Positions 29,278 to 38,695 of a stretch of DNA of 64,000 nt are shown one piece after another (within the stretch, counting starts at the first letter, position 1; every line of letters begins with the position of its first letter). The notes beneath the pieces are model-generated. The model saw only the letters and a program-made list of their open reading frames with translations, was not told where the DNA came from and searched no databases. Both the position numbers and the translations under genes were made by a program. The DNA lies in assembly GCA_937926105.1 (NCBI GenBank), contig CALANS010000182.1:167343-231342 (forward strand), written 5' to 3'. Origin of the DNA: an uncultured Actinomycetes bacterium. Its GTDB lineage: Bacteria > Actinomycetota > Actinomycetes > Mycobacteriales > Nakamurellaceae.

Positions 29278-30894
29278 TCACAACGCTTCGAGGATGGCGA
29301 ATGCCAGGTAGACGCTGGTGAGTACCAAGGGCTCTCGGATCGGGCCGCCCAAAATGCGTTCCGCGCTGCGCAGGCGGCTACGCAGCGAGTTGGGGTGCAG
29401 ATGCAGGGCCTCGGCGGTCGCCGGGATGCTTTGCGCGTTCCGCAGGTATTCTCGGACCGCCTCGAGCGCCAACGGCTGGCGCTGCAGGGCATCGACGAGC
29501 CGCCGCGCCCGCGCCACCGCCTCCGGCTGGTGCAGCTGCCCGGCCGCCCACAGCGACAGCGGCATCGAGCCGGCGTCGATATAGCCGCCCGCGTGCCACT
29601 TCTCGGTGGGCGCCAGCAATCCGGTGTCGGCGCAGCGCAGTGCGTGGGACGCCCGCTCGGCGGCGTCCCGGGCGCAGCGGATGTCGCGGAACGGGCCGGC
29701 CACACCGAACGTGGTGCCGGTGCCGGCGAGCAGGGTGGCCATGCGTTCGCGGGACGTCTGCACGATCACCGTCACCGCACGGTCGGAATGCGCGATCAGG
29801 TACGGGACGCCTGCGTCATCCAGGGCGGTCTCCACCGATTCGGGGCGGGTCTGCGCGGAGTGCCGCGGCCGGCACACCACCGCGTGCAAATCCTCTCCGC
29901 GGCGAAAACCCAGGTCGCCCAGCATGGCCGCGAGACGCGCGTGCTGTGCCGGGTCCGCGTCGGCAGCCCGGATCGGGGTCGCGTCCGCCGCGGTGCTCAT
30001 CGGGGTGGCTGCAGCGCCGTCCCGCTGCAGCAACAACCTCAGCAGGTGCTCCCGCAGCGCCTGGGACACCGCGGGTCGGTGCGCTCTGGAGGCGACGGAC
30101 AGGGCCACCAGGCGCGCGGTGGCGCTCATGGCGGCTGCCACGAATCCCCCGTGCGGCGCGGTGGCGGGCGTGCGGGCAACCAGCCACCCGGTGTGGTGGT
30201 CGTTGATGGTGCACGGGCAGACCAGGAACGAGCCGGTGCCGTGCGAGATCGTGGTGACGGAATGCCGCGACAGCCGGTCGAACGTTCCGGGGCCCAGGTC
30301 GAACAACGGGTACCCGGTGCCCTCGTGCCGGCCCGCGGAGTTGAAGTGCTCGACCGGAATCTCCAGCAGCGAGCTGAGGTTGGCGACGAGTTGATGCTCG
30401 GGGTAGGCGCTGGTGCTCAGCGACGAGTCGAAACCGGCCAGCAGGTAGTCGTAGGTGGCCAGGCTGCGGTTCAGCAGGCCGTCGCCGGCCTCCAGCAACA
30501 TCTTGTTGACCTCGGCGATGATGATGCGCACCGGGACGTGGTACGGGACCACGAACAGCGGCAACTCCAGCCGGGTCGCCTCCTGCACCAGCGCCGCGGG
30601 GACCTGCCGGGTGGCGATACCGACGCAATAGCCGAGCCCGGCCACTCCCTGCCCGACCAGGCGCTGGATGAGTTGGCGTTGCTGCGTCGGGCGACCGCGC
30701 ACCTGCAGGCCGGCCGTGAGCAGCACCCACCGGTCCGCGAGCCATTGCTCCGGCTGCGGGACATCCGTCATGTGGATGCCCAGCACGGTGGTCTCGGCGG
30801 CCCGCGCGGCCGGGGTAATGGTGTACAGCTCGAAGTCCGGTCGGTCGAGGATGTCTTGCAGGGTGACTCCGGGACGGAACGCCGGCTGTGCCAT
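29278..30894 (-). CDS. PucR-family transcriptional regulator
   Basis: 538 residues with the PucR domain order. An N-terminal ligand-sensing PucR domain (about 8-130) begins VTLQDILDRPDFEL. A central CdaR/GGDEF-like region (about 280-410) follows. The C-terminal helix-turn-helix (about 465-530) carries LRNAQSIPATAEALHLHPNSLRSRL (two overlapping parts). PucR regulators commonly activate catabolic genes for purines, amines or amino acids. ATG 30894 (MAQPAFRPGV) is chosen; upstream codons in frame lie in the promoter region shared with the divergent kinase gene. It is convergent with the SDR and divergent from the kinase/lyase pair, the usual arrangement for a local regulator. Confidence 0.9.
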   Translation of the reverse strand: MAQPAFRPGVTLQDILDRPDFELYTITPAARAAETTVLGIHMTDVPQPEQWLADRWVLLTAGLQVRGRPTQQRQLIQRLVGQGVAGLGYCVGIATRQVPAALVQEATRLELPLFVVPYHVPVRIIIAEVNKMLLEAGDGLLNRSLATYDYLLAGFDSSLSTSAYPEHQLVANLSSLLEIPVEHFNSAGRHEGTGYPLFDLGPGTFDRLSRHSVTTISHGTGSFLVCPCTINDHHTGWLVARTPATAPHGGFVAAAMSATARLVALSVASRAHRPAVSQALREHLLRLLLQRDGAAATPMSTAADATPIRAADADPAQHARLAAMLGDLGFRRGEDLHAVVCRPRHSAQTRPESVETALDDAGVPYLIAHSDRAVTVIVQTSRERMATLLAGTGTTFGVAGPFRDIRCARDAAERASHALRCADTGLLAPTEKWHAGGYIDAGSMPLSLWAAGQLHQPEAVARARRLVDALQRQPLALEAVREYLRNAQSIPATAEALHLHPNSLRSRLRSAERILGGPIREPLVLTSVYLAFAILEAL

Positions 30895-30955
30895 CGGCGC
30901 ATCGTAACGTGCGAGGCGAGATTTCCCCGGCGACGGGGCAGGAGGAGGGACGGCG

Positions 30956-31984
30956 GTGCTCGGCCGAGTTCTGGATGATCCGATGCCCCCGGTGTCTCCC
31001 GAACAGGCGGAGCGCTTGGCGGACAAATACTTCGGACTGCTTGCCACGGCCACACCGCTGGCGGGGGAGCGGGATCGAAACTTTCACCTGGTGGATCGTG
31101 ATGGTGCCGGGTGGGTGCTGAAGGTGGTGCACCCCGCGGAGGAACCGGAGTTCACCGAGCTGCAAAGTCGAGTGCTGCTGCACATCGCGGGACGCGATCC
31201 GTCGCTGCGGGTGCCGCGGGTGCGTCGTCCCGTTGCCGGCGGGACGTCTGCGGTGTGTGAGGCGTCCGACGGTGTGCCCGCCGGCTGCCGGGTGCGGGTG
31301 TACACCTACCTGTCGGGCACTCCGCTGCAGATCGGCTCCGGCACGCGGCGGCTGCGCATGTCGCTGGGGTCGTTCCTGGGCCGGCTGGACCGGGCGCTGA
31401 GTGACCTGTCGGTGCGGGTACGGCCGACGGGTCTTGCGTGGGACGCCCAGCACGTCGGTCGATTCGGGGACCTGTTGCGCCGCACGGAGCCTGCGCTGGT
31501 CAGCGGATTTTTCGAGCATTTTGGGGAGCACACGTCACCGGCTCTACGCACGGCCCGTCGGCAACTGATCCACAATGATTTCAATCCGAGGAACGTGCTC
31601 ACCGGCGACGACACGGATCAGGTCGTCGGGGTGATCGACTTTGGCGACATGGTGCACGGCCCGCTGATCCAGGATCTGGCTACCGCGGCCGCCTACCAGA
31701 TCGGCGAACAGGGCCCGCCGCTGCAAGGCCCGGGAGACGTGATCCGTGGCTATCACGCCGTGATGCCGTTGCGTCACGACGAGTTCGACCTGCTGCTGGA
31801 TCTGATCCGGGCCCGGCTGCTGTTGACGATCGCCATCACCTCCCGCCGCGCGCAGGCGGGGCACGCCGACCCGCGGTACATCCTGCGCAACAGCGGATTG
31901 GCCAGGCGCAGCCTGGAGCGGCTGGCCACGATGCGGTGCACGGACGCGGCAGACCTGCTGCGGGCTCAGTGCGGAGTGGAGTGA
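30956..31984 (+). CDS. APH-fold small-molecule kinase, hydroxylysine-kinase-like
   Basis: 342 residues of the aminoglycoside phosphotransferase/choline kinase fold. Kinase sites: WVLKVVHP with the ATP Lys, the Brenner loop LIHNDFNPRNVL and the metal-binding VIDFGDMVHG. Together with the following class III PLP enzyme this is the pair known from animals and bacteria as hydroxylysine kinase (AGPHD1) and phospho-lyase. The GTG at 30956 is preceded by a strong AGGAGGAGGG ribosome site. The predicted job is phosphorylation of the hydroxyl of an amino alcohol; the exact substrate is not readable. Only 7 bases separate it from the next gene. Confidence 0.85.
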   Translation: MLGRVLDDPMPPVSPEQAERLADKYFGLLATATPLAGERDRNFHLVDRDGAGWVLKVVHPAEEPEFTELQSRVLLHIAGRDPSLRVPRVRRPVAGGTSAVCEASDGVPAGCRVRVYTYLSGTPLQIGSGTRRLRMSLGSFLGRLDRALSDLSVRVRPTGLAWDAQHVGRFGDLLRRTEPALVSGFFEHFGEHTSPALRTARRQLIHNDFNPRNVLTGDDTDQVVGVIDFGDMVHGPLIQDLATAAAYQIGEQGPPLQGPGDVIRGYHAVMPLRHDEFDLLLDLIRARLLLTIAITSRRAQAGHADPRYILRNSGLARRSLERLATMRCTDAADLLRAQCGVE

Positions 31985-31991
31985 GGAAACG

Positions 31992-33257
31992 ATGACGCAG
32001 CGCGCACATCACCCAGATACGTTGCTGGACAGGCGGTCGCACGTGTTGGGAGGGTCCTACCGGCTGTTCTATGACCGCCCGGTCGAGTTCGTGCGCGGCG
32101 AGGGCGTATGGCTGTTCGACCCGGACGGCGCCCGCTACCTGGATGCCTACAACAACGTGCCCTGCGTGGGCCACAGCCACCCGCGGGTGGTGCAGGCAAT
32201 GGCGCGCCAGGCCGCCATGCTCAATACCCACACCCGGTACCTCACCGAGCAGATCGTCGACTACGCCGAGCGACTGGTCGGGTACCTCCCGGGTTCGCTG
32301 GACCGGGTCGTGCTGACCTGCACCGGGAGCGAGGCCAATGATCTGGCCTACCGGATCGCGCGGTGTGCCACCGGCGGCGTCGGAGTGGTGGTCTCCCGAC
32401 ACGCGTACCACGGCGTGACGAGTGCGGTGGCTGGGTTCTCGCCCTCCTTGGGGACTGGGGTGGATCCGTGGGTCCGAACGGTGACGGTCCCGTCGGTGGC
32501 CGACCAGGCGGGGGCCGAGGACCTGGCGGCGCAGGTACGCGAGGCGACAGAGGATCTGCGCCGCAACGGGTACGCGCCGGCCGCCCTGATCATGGACACG
32601 GTCTTTGCCAGCGACGGGATCCTGCCGGGCGCGATCCTGGCTCCCGCGGCCGAGGTGATGCGCGGGGCGGGTGGGCTGGTGATCGCCGACGAGGTGCAGG
32701 CCGGTTTCGCCCGGCTGGGACCGGCGATGTGGGGATTCGAGCGGCACGGTCTGGTGCCCGACATCGTCACCCTCGGCAAGCCGATGGGCAACGGCTACCC
32801 CCTCGCGGGGGTGGTGTGCCGGCACGAGCTCGCCGACACCTTCGGTGCCCGGACCCGCTTCTTCAACACCTTCGGTGGCAACCCGGTGGCCTGCGCCGCG
32901 GGTCTCGCGGTGCTGGACGTGATCGAGCGGGACGGACTGCGGCGGCAGGTAGCGGAGGTCGGCGCACTGCTGCTGGGCGGGTTGCGCGAGCTGGCTACCC
33001 GGCACCGGAGCATCGGCGGGATCCGGGGCGCTGGCCTGTATCTGGGGGTCGATATCGTCGATGCGGATGGTGACGACGGTGCGGCGAGCCGGCGGGTGAG
33101 CAACGCGCTGCGGAACCGGCGGGTGCTCGTCGGGACCTGCGGTCCGAGCGGCGCGACGCTGAAGGTCCGCCCGCCCCTGGTGTTCCGGCCCGAGCATGCA
33201 GATCGGCTGCTGTCCGCCCTGGACGAGGCGTTGGATGAGGTCGAGGCAACGGCCTGA
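31992..33257 (+). CDS. Class III PLP enzyme, phospho-lyase/aminotransferase (AGXT2-like)
   Basis: 421 residues, fold type I. PLP-binding blocks are TCTGSEANDLAYRIA, HAYHGVTSAV, VIADEVQAGFARLG and the catalytic lysine in TLGKPMGNGYPLAG. The overall pattern (NVPCVGHSHPRVV, FNTFGGNPVACAAGLAVLD) follows the ETNPPL/PHYKPL branch, whose members eliminate phosphate and ammonia from phosphoethanolamine or phosphohydroxylysine. Pairing with the adjacent kinase supports a kinase-then-lyase route giving an aldehyde, which the SDR could handle. An ordinary omega-aminotransferase remains possible. Confidence 0.85.
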   Translation: MTQRAHHPDTLLDRRSHVLGGSYRLFYDRPVEFVRGEGVWLFDPDGARYLDAYNNVPCVGHSHPRVVQAMARQAAMLNTHTRYLTEQIVDYAERLVGYLPGSLDRVVLTCTGSEANDLAYRIARCATGGVGVVVSRHAYHGVTSAVAGFSPSLGTGVDPWVRTVTVPSVADQAGAEDLAAQVREATEDLRRNGYAPAALIMDTVFASDGILPGAILAPAAEVMRGAGGLVIADEVQAGFARLGPAMWGFERHGLVPDIVTLGKPMGNGYPLAGVVCRHELADTFGARTRFFNTFGGNPVACAAGLAVLDVIERDGLRRQVAEVGALLLGGLRELATRHRSIGGIRGAGLYLGVDIVDADGDDGAASRRVSNALRNRRVLVGTCGPSGATLKVRPPLVFRPEHADRLLSALDEALDEVEATA

Positions 33258-33313
33258 CCCGGGCTTGATCCTGTGCCTGACCCTTTGGCCTGACCCCGTG
33301 GCTTGATCCTGTG
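33251..33313. repeat. Two imperfect ~25-bp direct repeats at the end of the aminotransferase gene
   Basis: Copies at 33251-33275 and 33287-33313 share GGCCTGACCC and GGCTTGATCCTGTG separated by one to three bases. The first copy contains the aminotransferase stop codon. They are local duplications; no function is evident. The rest of the 158-base gap to 33416 holds the imperfect palindrome TCGGGGGGTACCCCGA near 33364-33379. Confidence 0.7.
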
Positions 33314-33415
33314 GCGGGTCACGGCGGGCCCACCACGAGATCGGGGCCCAACCCCACCCCGGATCGGGGGGTACCCCGATAGCGTCCGGGCCCGGCATCG
33401 GGCAGGGTCGTAGTT

Positions 33416-34180
33416 ATGATCAACTTGGTCCCGGCGGAGCCGGCCAGCCGACCGCCGTCAGCTCCGTCTCCGCGACCGCCGTCAGCTCCGTCTCCGCACG
33501 GGTCGGTCACGGCCCAGCGCGAGCCGGCCGACCGGTCCGGGCGGCGCCGTTCGCCGGCATCGCGCCGAGTGCTCTCGCCCCGCGCCGCTCGGTGGTGGAT
33601 CGCCGGGGCATCGATGGCGCTCGGAGTGCTGCAGGTGCTGGCGCTGCCCGAGCGAGACCCATTCACCCAGACCCTGTCCAGCTACGAATACACCGACTGG
33701 GGGTGGTTGTTCCCGCTGTCGCTGGTGCTGTTCGGGGTGGGGATCCTGCTGCTGGTGGCGCAATTGGCCCGGACGGCTCGCACGCCCCGCGCGTTGCTCA
33801 CCGGCGCGGCGGTGGCCTCGTGGGTGACGGCGCTGTTTCCGTCGGGTGATTCGGCGGCCGGCGGATCCTGGTGGGGCGAGGTGCATCGGTGGGGCTCGAT
33901 CGCGCTGGTCGTGCTGGTGCTGGGGGCGACGCTGCTGCTGCGCCGGAGCGGGCAGCTGGCGGCTGGCTCCCGGGTCGCGCTGCGCCTGGTGCTGGTCGCG
34001 GCCGGTGCTGGCGCGGCATTCCTGGCAGGGCAGGCGGTGAAGTCCCCGGAGGCGTCGCTGCTCGGCCAGGCACCGTTGGCCGGAGGGCTGACCCAGCGCA
34101 TCCTGGTAGCGGCGGTCGCGGCCGCCCTGCTGGTGATCGCGGCGCACGCGACGGTCTCGCGCGGTCGCCCCACCGCATGA
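33416..34180 (+). CDS. DUF998-like integral membrane protein
   Basis: 254 residues. A 55-residue Pro/Arg/Ser-rich cytoplasmic N-terminus is followed by about six hydrophobic helices starting at WWIAGASMALGVLQVLAL. The loop DPFTQTLSSYEYTDWGW and the SGDSAAGGSWWGEVHRWGS segment are typical of DUF998 proteins, whose role is unknown. Near the N-terminus RPPSAPSP occurs twice because 24 bases are duplicated in tandem. The gene is convergent with the MFS gene, 10 bases apart. Confidence 0.7.
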   Translation: MINLVPAEPASRPPSAPSPRPPSAPSPHGSVTAQREPADRSGRRRSPASRRVLSPRAARWWIAGASMALGVLQVLALPERDPFTQTLSSYEYTDWGWLFPLSLVLFGVGILLLVAQLARTARTPRALLTGAAVASWVTALFPSGDSAAGGSWWGEVHRWGSIALVVLVLGATLLLRRSGQLAAGSRVALRLVLVAAGAGAAFLAGQAVKSPEASLLGQAPLAGGLTQRILVAAVAAALLVIAAHATVSRGRPTA

Positions 34181-34190
34181 TCCGGGCGGC

Positions 34191-35408
34191 CTACGCGGCG
34201 GGGGAAGCCGGGGACGGCCCACCGCGAAGGTGACGGACCGACACCAGCGCGGAAGCCAGACACACGGCGGCCGTGACGCCGAAGGCCGCCGGGAACGCCC
34301 ACGCGTCGGCGAGTCCGCCCGCGACTAGGGGGCCGACCATGGATCCCACGTCACCGATGACCTGGTAGGCCGCGATCACCGAGCCGCGACGTCCGTTCGC
34401 GACGTCACCCAGGATGGCGCTGGGGCCCACCGCCTGCGCGGAGGCGCCCACCCCCAGCACCACCATGCCTACCAGCATCAGCCACAGGGCGGGCGGGGCG
34501 GTCAGTGCGGCCATGCCGAGGGCGCCGGCCAGGCCGCCGACGAACACCACACCGACTCGGTTCCGCCGATCCGACCAGCGCCCGAACGGCAACAGCAACA
34601 GCGCGTTCACCGCCGCAGCCACCGCCAGCGCGTAGCCACTCCACGCTTCGCTGAGCAGCAGGGCCTCCGTGATGAACAGCGGCACGATCGCGGTGCGCAC
34701 CGATACCGCCCACTTGTCGGCCAGGTCGGCGACCAGCGCGACCCGAAACTCCGGCAGCCGTAAGGCTTCCCGCATGCCTTCGGTGGCGCTCTCGGGGGCG
34801 CTCGGACCGGCGGCACGGCGCGGTACACGGGGTAGCGCCCCGAACGCGACCACCGCGGCGATCGCCAGCGTCCCGGCGTAGAAGAAGAATGGCGTGCGTA
34901 GGCTGATGGCCGTGAGCGGGCCCCCGATCACCGGGCCCAGCACGCCGCCCAGCAGGAACGAGCCGGACCAGACCCCCATGGCCCGCCCCCGAACCTCCGA
35001 TGGGACCCGGGTGGCCATCACCGATGCGGCCGCGACGCTGAACATCGCCGATCCGGCTCCGCCGGCGCCCCGCAGCAGCAGCAACTGCAGGTAGTCCCCG
35101 CTCAGCCCCGCCAGCGCGCTGGAGACGGCCACGATCACCAGTCCGATGCCCAGCACCGGGCGGGCCCCGAATGCGTCGACCAGCCGGCCCACGCCGAACG
35201 CCGACGCCATCCGGGCCGCGGCGAACATGCTGATCACCAGGGCGGCTGCCGTGCGCCCCACACCGAACTCGCGGGCGAACACCGGCAACGCCGGAGCCAG
35301 GATGCCGAATCCCACCGCGACACAGATCGCGATGACCGACAGGATCCAGACGACGACCGGCAGCCGCTGTTGATCGCCGGTTCCGGTGGGCGGGTCCCTG
35401 GGCGTCAC
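34191..35408 (-). CDS. MFS transporter of the peptidoglycan-recycling locus
   Basis: 405 residues, twelve predicted helices. The motif A-like loop between helices 2 and 3 is GVGRLVDAFGARPVLG, and its second-half counterpart is GRWSDRRNRVG. The GTG at 35408 starts the protein; the very long open frame beyond it is antisense-type noise over the hydrolase gene. It lies 74 bases downstream of the serine hydrolase on the same strand and is probably the last gene of the NamZ operon. Importing liberated muropeptide sugars or peptides, in place of the PTS transporter MurP of Bacillus, is an inference from context only. Confidence 0.85.
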   Translation of the reverse strand: MTPRDPPTGTGDQQRLPVVVWILSVIAICVAVGFGILAPALPVFAREFGVGRTAAALVISMFAAARMASAFGVGRLVDAFGARPVLGIGLVIVAVSSALAGLSGDYLQLLLLRGAGGAGSAMFSVAAASVMATRVPSEVRGRAMGVWSGSFLLGGVLGPVIGGPLTAISLRTPFFFYAGTLAIAAVVAFGALPRVPRRAAGPSAPESATEGMREALRLPEFRVALVADLADKWAVSVRTAIVPLFITEALLLSEAWSGYALAVAAAVNALLLLPFGRWSDRRNRVGVVFVGGLAGALGMAALTAPPALWLMLVGMVVLGVGASAQAVGPSAILGDVANGRRGSVIAAYQVIGDVGSMVGPLVAGGLADAWAFPAAFGVTAAVCLASALVSVRHLRGGPSPASPAA

Positions 35409-35482
35409 CGCACGAGTCTGGCCGGTGGCGGGGCGGCCGGACCGGGCGGGGGTCCCTGGTCGGTCCCCGGCGGCCTCGCGGA

Positions 35483-37249
35483 TTAGTTCGTGCTGCGCAC
35501 CCACCCGTCGGACCGGAACATCGACTGGTCGGTGGGCCGGTGATCGTTGAAGATCGTCGTCTGCTCTGAGGTGACGGTGACATCGTCCACGTACACGCCC
35601 CGGCCGTGGTACAGGTTGTCGGTGCTGTAGCGCCAGCGCAGGTGCACCGGCCCGACCCAGCCCGACAGATCCGCCCGCGCCTGCACCCACTGGTGGCCCT
35701 CGTAGCCGGAGATCGCCCCGGTGGTCTGCTCCGACAGCCGCGCGCCATCGATGGTGAACGGCACGTCGGACCAGGTCTCGCCGTCGGTGGAGGCCTGCAA
35801 CCGCAGGAAGTCGTATCCCGGCTCGGTGTCGTACCACAGCTGGAAGCTCAGGGTGGACGACGCCGGCAGCGTCAGCGGCAGGGTCAGGGTGGTGACGCTC
35901 TTGTCCGCCATGCCCGCGAACCAGGCCTGCCCTTCTTGGTGCGGGCGGACCGCAATGGCCCGGGCGAGGTCGTAGGCAACGGCGCGTCGGGATGGGTTGG
36001 TGGATCCCCAATTCCGGCTCGGGTGCACGCTGTTGGTTAGCAGGATCACGAACGAGTGTGTGGTCGGGTCGATCACCAGCGAGGTGCCGGTGAAGCCGGT
36101 GTGCCCGATAGTGAACGGCGTGGCCAGCGCGCCCATCAGCCAGTGCTCGTAGGTCTCGAAGCCCAGCCCGTCCGGACCGGGGATCGATGGGTCGTGGTCC
36201 ATCATCTGTTCCACGGCGTCGCGCGACAGGATCCGCGTGGTGCCATACTGGCCGCCGTTCAGGATCGTCTGGCACAGGATCGCCAGATCGTGCGCGGTGG
36301 AGAACACGCCGGCATGCCCGGCGACACCTCCCAGTGCCCAGGCATTCTCGTCGTGGACCTGTCCCCACACCAGCCCGCGGTCGGGCACCAGCTGATACTC
36401 CTCGGCGGCGATCCGGTATTTCAGCGCCGCCGGCGGGTTGTACATCGTGTCGGTCATGTGCAGCGGCCCGGTGATCCAGTCGTGCACCAGCGCGTCCAGG
36501 GCCCGGCCGGTGATCGTCTGTTCCACGAACTGCAGCGTGATGAAGTTGATGTCGGAGTAGATGTAGGTGCTGCCGGGCTCGGCCTGCAGGGGCGTGGCGT
36601 AGATGGCATCGACCATCTGCTGGTGCGACGAGTAGGTCCACAACGGCGGTGACGGATCCGGCGGCATGCCGGAGGTGTGGGTGAGCAGTTGTCGGATCGT
36701 GATGCCAGCCTTGCCGTTCTGCGCGAACGCGGGAATGTAGGAGGCCACCGTCGCATCCAGTGACAGCGTCCCGGCGTCCACCATGTGCATCGCCACGATG
36801 GTGGTGAACAGCTTGGACAGCGACGCGAGGTCGTAGATCGTGTCGGTGGTGGTGGGGATCCACTGGTCGCGGGGGAGCTCGTCGCCCTGCTGGTCGGCAT
36901 AGCGCAGGTTGTAACCCTCGGCCGCGTATTCGGCCACGACTCCGTTGCGGGCGGCCAGTACCACGCTGCCCGGATATTCGGCGTGCCCGCCCGCGCCCGT
37001 CCCCGGGTCCGACCCGTGCGCGGCGTCCGCCGGGATGAGGTCGGCGTACTGCGCGATCAGGTGTGCCTGTCCCGGGGTGCCGAATTGTAATGTCTGGCCA
37101 CCGTGACCGACCAGCTCGTCGAGGGTGGCGCCCCCGCTGGTGGTCACCGACACCGCAGGAGTATCCGCCGCGACGGGGGTGAGCGAGGACGCGAGCAACG
37201 CGGTGGTGGCCATGGACGCTACGACTGCCATGTGCCGGATCCTGTGCAT
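35483..37249 (-). CDS. Secreted beta-lactamase-family serine hydrolase, AmiE-like
   Basis: 588 residues. A Sec signal peptide (MAVVASMATTALLASSLTPVAA) ends near residue 31. The serine beta-lactamase/esterase domain (about 90-440) has SxxK as SLSK within YDLASLSKLF, a Tyr motif in YSDINF and the third-box equivalent HTG in IGHTGFTG. A C-terminal beta-rich domain (about 470-588) with LWYDTEPGYDFLRLQASTDG and VYVDDVTV resembles MAM/immune-inhibitor-A sugar- or protein-binding domains. In B. subtilis the homologous AmiE (YbbE) trims peptides from MurNAc next to NagZ and NamZ. Start ATG 37249 shares one base with the NamZ stop (TGATG), so the two are coupled. Confidence 0.85.
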   Translation of the reverse strand: MHRIRHMAVVASMATTALLASSLTPVAADTPAVSVTTSGGATLDELVGHGGQTLQFGTPGQAHLIAQYADLIPADAAHGSDPGTGAGGHAEYPGSVVLAARNGVVAEYAAEGYNLRYADQQGDELPRDQWIPTTTDTIYDLASLSKLFTTIVAMHMVDAGTLSLDATVASYIPAFAQNGKAGITIRQLLTHTSGMPPDPSPPLWTYSSHQQMVDAIYATPLQAEPGSTYIYSDINFITLQFVEQTITGRALDALVHDWITGPLHMTDTMYNPPAALKYRIAAEEYQLVPDRGLVWGQVHDENAWALGGVAGHAGVFSTAHDLAILCQTILNGGQYGTTRILSRDAVEQMMDHDPSIPGPDGLGFETYEHWLMGALATPFTIGHTGFTGTSLVIDPTTHSFVILLTNSVHPSRNWGSTNPSRRAVAYDLARAIAVRPHQEGQAWFAGMADKSVTTLTLPLTLPASSTLSFQLWYDTEPGYDFLRLQASTDGETWSDVPFTIDGARLSEQTTGAISGYEGHQWVQARADLSGWVGPVHLRWRYSTDNLYHGRGVYVDDVTVTSEQTTIFNDHRPTDQSMFRSDGWVRSTN

Positions 37250-38574
37250 CACGATTCCTTCCGATAGATCAGGAATGTCTCTCGCAGGGTGGCGAACTGG
37301 GCGAGCTCGTCCTGCCAGCCGGCCGCGATCTCGTCGGTGGACCTGCCGGCCTCCACGGAGGTGCGGATCCACGTCGATCCGGACAGGTAGTCGACCCAGT
37401 CGGGCTGAAATCCAGGCCCGCCGTCGATGGCGTACCCGTCGAAGCTCCAGTCGTCCGGGTACAGCTGGCGCGCGGTGACCATCACGGCCACGGCGGTTCG
37501 GATCGGGTCGAAGGAATCCCTATCGGTGACGTAGACCTGCACTCCCGCCACCGTGCTGGCCGGCGCGGAATACTTGCTGAACGTGGGGACGAAGTAGTTC
37601 TCCCGGAAGCCGGCCCCGGGCAGTCGCTGTGCCGCGAGAGCGTCACGCAGCTGAAAGTCGCAGTACGGCGCGCCGATGAGTTCGAAAGGCCGTGTGGTTC
37701 CGCGCCCCTCGGCGAAGTTGGTGCCCTCGAACATGCCGAAACCCGGATAGACGAGGGCGGTATCCAGTGTCGGCATGTTGGGTGACGGCATCACCCAGGG
37801 CACACCCGTCCGGTCGAAGTACTGACCACGGCGCCAGCCCCGCATGGGCACGACCTTCAGGTCCGCGCGCTTGCCTCCCGCGTCGGCCGGGAGGAACTGG
37901 TCGTTGAACAGCTGCGCGAGTTCCCCGACCGTCATGCCGTGCTGCTGGGCGATGGCTTTGACGCCGACTCCAGAGGAGAATTCGGGATGCAGTACCGGAC
38001 CGGTTGCCGCGCGGCCGCCCAGCGGGTTGGGCCGGTCCAGCACCACGAACGGCAGCCCCATGATCGCCGCCGCGGCCATCGACCGGTACATCGTCCAGAT
38101 GTAGGTGTAAAAACGTGTGCCCACGTCCTGGATGTCGAACACGACGACGTCGACGCCGGCGTCGCTGAAGGTGTCCACGGTCGCCGAGATTCCCGCGCCG
38201 TACAGGCTGTACACCGGCAGGCCGGTCGCCGGATCGGTGAAGAATCCCTCGCTGCCACCGGCCTGGGCGGTGCCGCGGAACCCATGCTCCGGGCCGAAGA
38301 CCGCGACCAGGTGCACGCCATCGGATCTGTGCATCACGTCGACCTCGTGTGTCAGGTCGCGTGTGACGGCGGTGGGATTGGAGATCATCCCGACTCGCTG
38401 ACCGTGCAGCAGGCGGTAGCCGTCAGCCGCGAGCACGTCGAAACCGGTTGCCACCGTGCCGTTCCATCCGCGGCTCGGTGGCGGACTCGCGGCGGCCGGG
38501 CCGGCAAGCTCGACCGACAACCCCGTGGTGGCCACGGTGATGGCCGCCGCCGACAGGAAGTCTCGCCGTCTCAT
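37249..38574 (-). CDS. namZ: Exo-beta-N-acetylmuramidase NamZ (DUF1343, GH171)
   Basis: Removes MurNAc from the non-reducing end of peptidoglycan fragments. The 441-residue protein begins with a Tat-type signal (MRRRDFLSAAAITVATTG), so it is exported. DUF1343 blocks are present: GQRVGMISNPTAVTRD, VAVFGPEHGFRGTAQAG, VFDIQDVGTRFYTYIWTMY, DRPNPLGGR, WVMPSPNMPTLDTALVYPG and EGTNFAEGRGTTRPFELIGA (read as adjoining blocks). These include the conserved His-Gly-Phe-Arg and Asn-Pro-Leu-Gly motifs. ATG 38574 is chosen over ATG 38589 because AGGAGGAG ends two bases before it and because the RR signal then sits at the N-terminus. First gene of the NamZ-AmiE-MFS operon; its predicted promoter is about 255 bases upstream. 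Confidence 0.92.
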   Translation of the reverse strand: MRRRDFLSAAAITVATTGLSVELAGPAAASPPPSRGWNGTVATGFDVLAADGYRLLHGQRVGMISNPTAVTRDLTHEVDVMHRSDGVHLVAVFGPEHGFRGTAQAGGSEGFFTDPATGLPVYSLYGAGISATVDTFSDAGVDVVVFDIQDVGTRFYTYIWTMYRSMAAAAIMGLPFVVLDRPNPLGGRAATGPVLHPEFSSGVGVKAIAQQHGMTVGELAQLFNDQFLPADAGGKRADLKVVPMRGWRRGQYFDRTGVPWVMPSPNMPTLDTALVYPGFGMFEGTNFAEGRGTTRPFELIGAPYCDFQLRDALAAQRLPGAGFRENYFVPTFSKYSAPASTVAGVQVYVTDRDSFDPIRTAVAVMVTARQLYPDDWSFDGYAIDGGPGFQPDWVDYLSGSTWIRTSVEAGRSTDEIAAGWQDELAQFATLRETFLIYRKES

Positions 38575-38663
38575 CGCTCCTCCTCGCAATCGGTGGGACC
38601 TGATCTGTCCCGAACGTCCTCGCCTCGGCTAACCGGGCGAATCTGGCTGCACCGCAGGGCGAT

Positions 38664-38695
38664 TCGTCGGCGCTGTGTTTCGTCGGTGCTGTGTA
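38664..38695. repeat. Tandem 16-bp repeat in the namZ leader
   Basis: Two adjoining copies of TCGTCGG(C/T)GCTGTGT(T/A), with a partial third (TCGTCG) directly after. It lies inside the predicted untranslated leader of the namZ operon. Confidence 0.75.
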
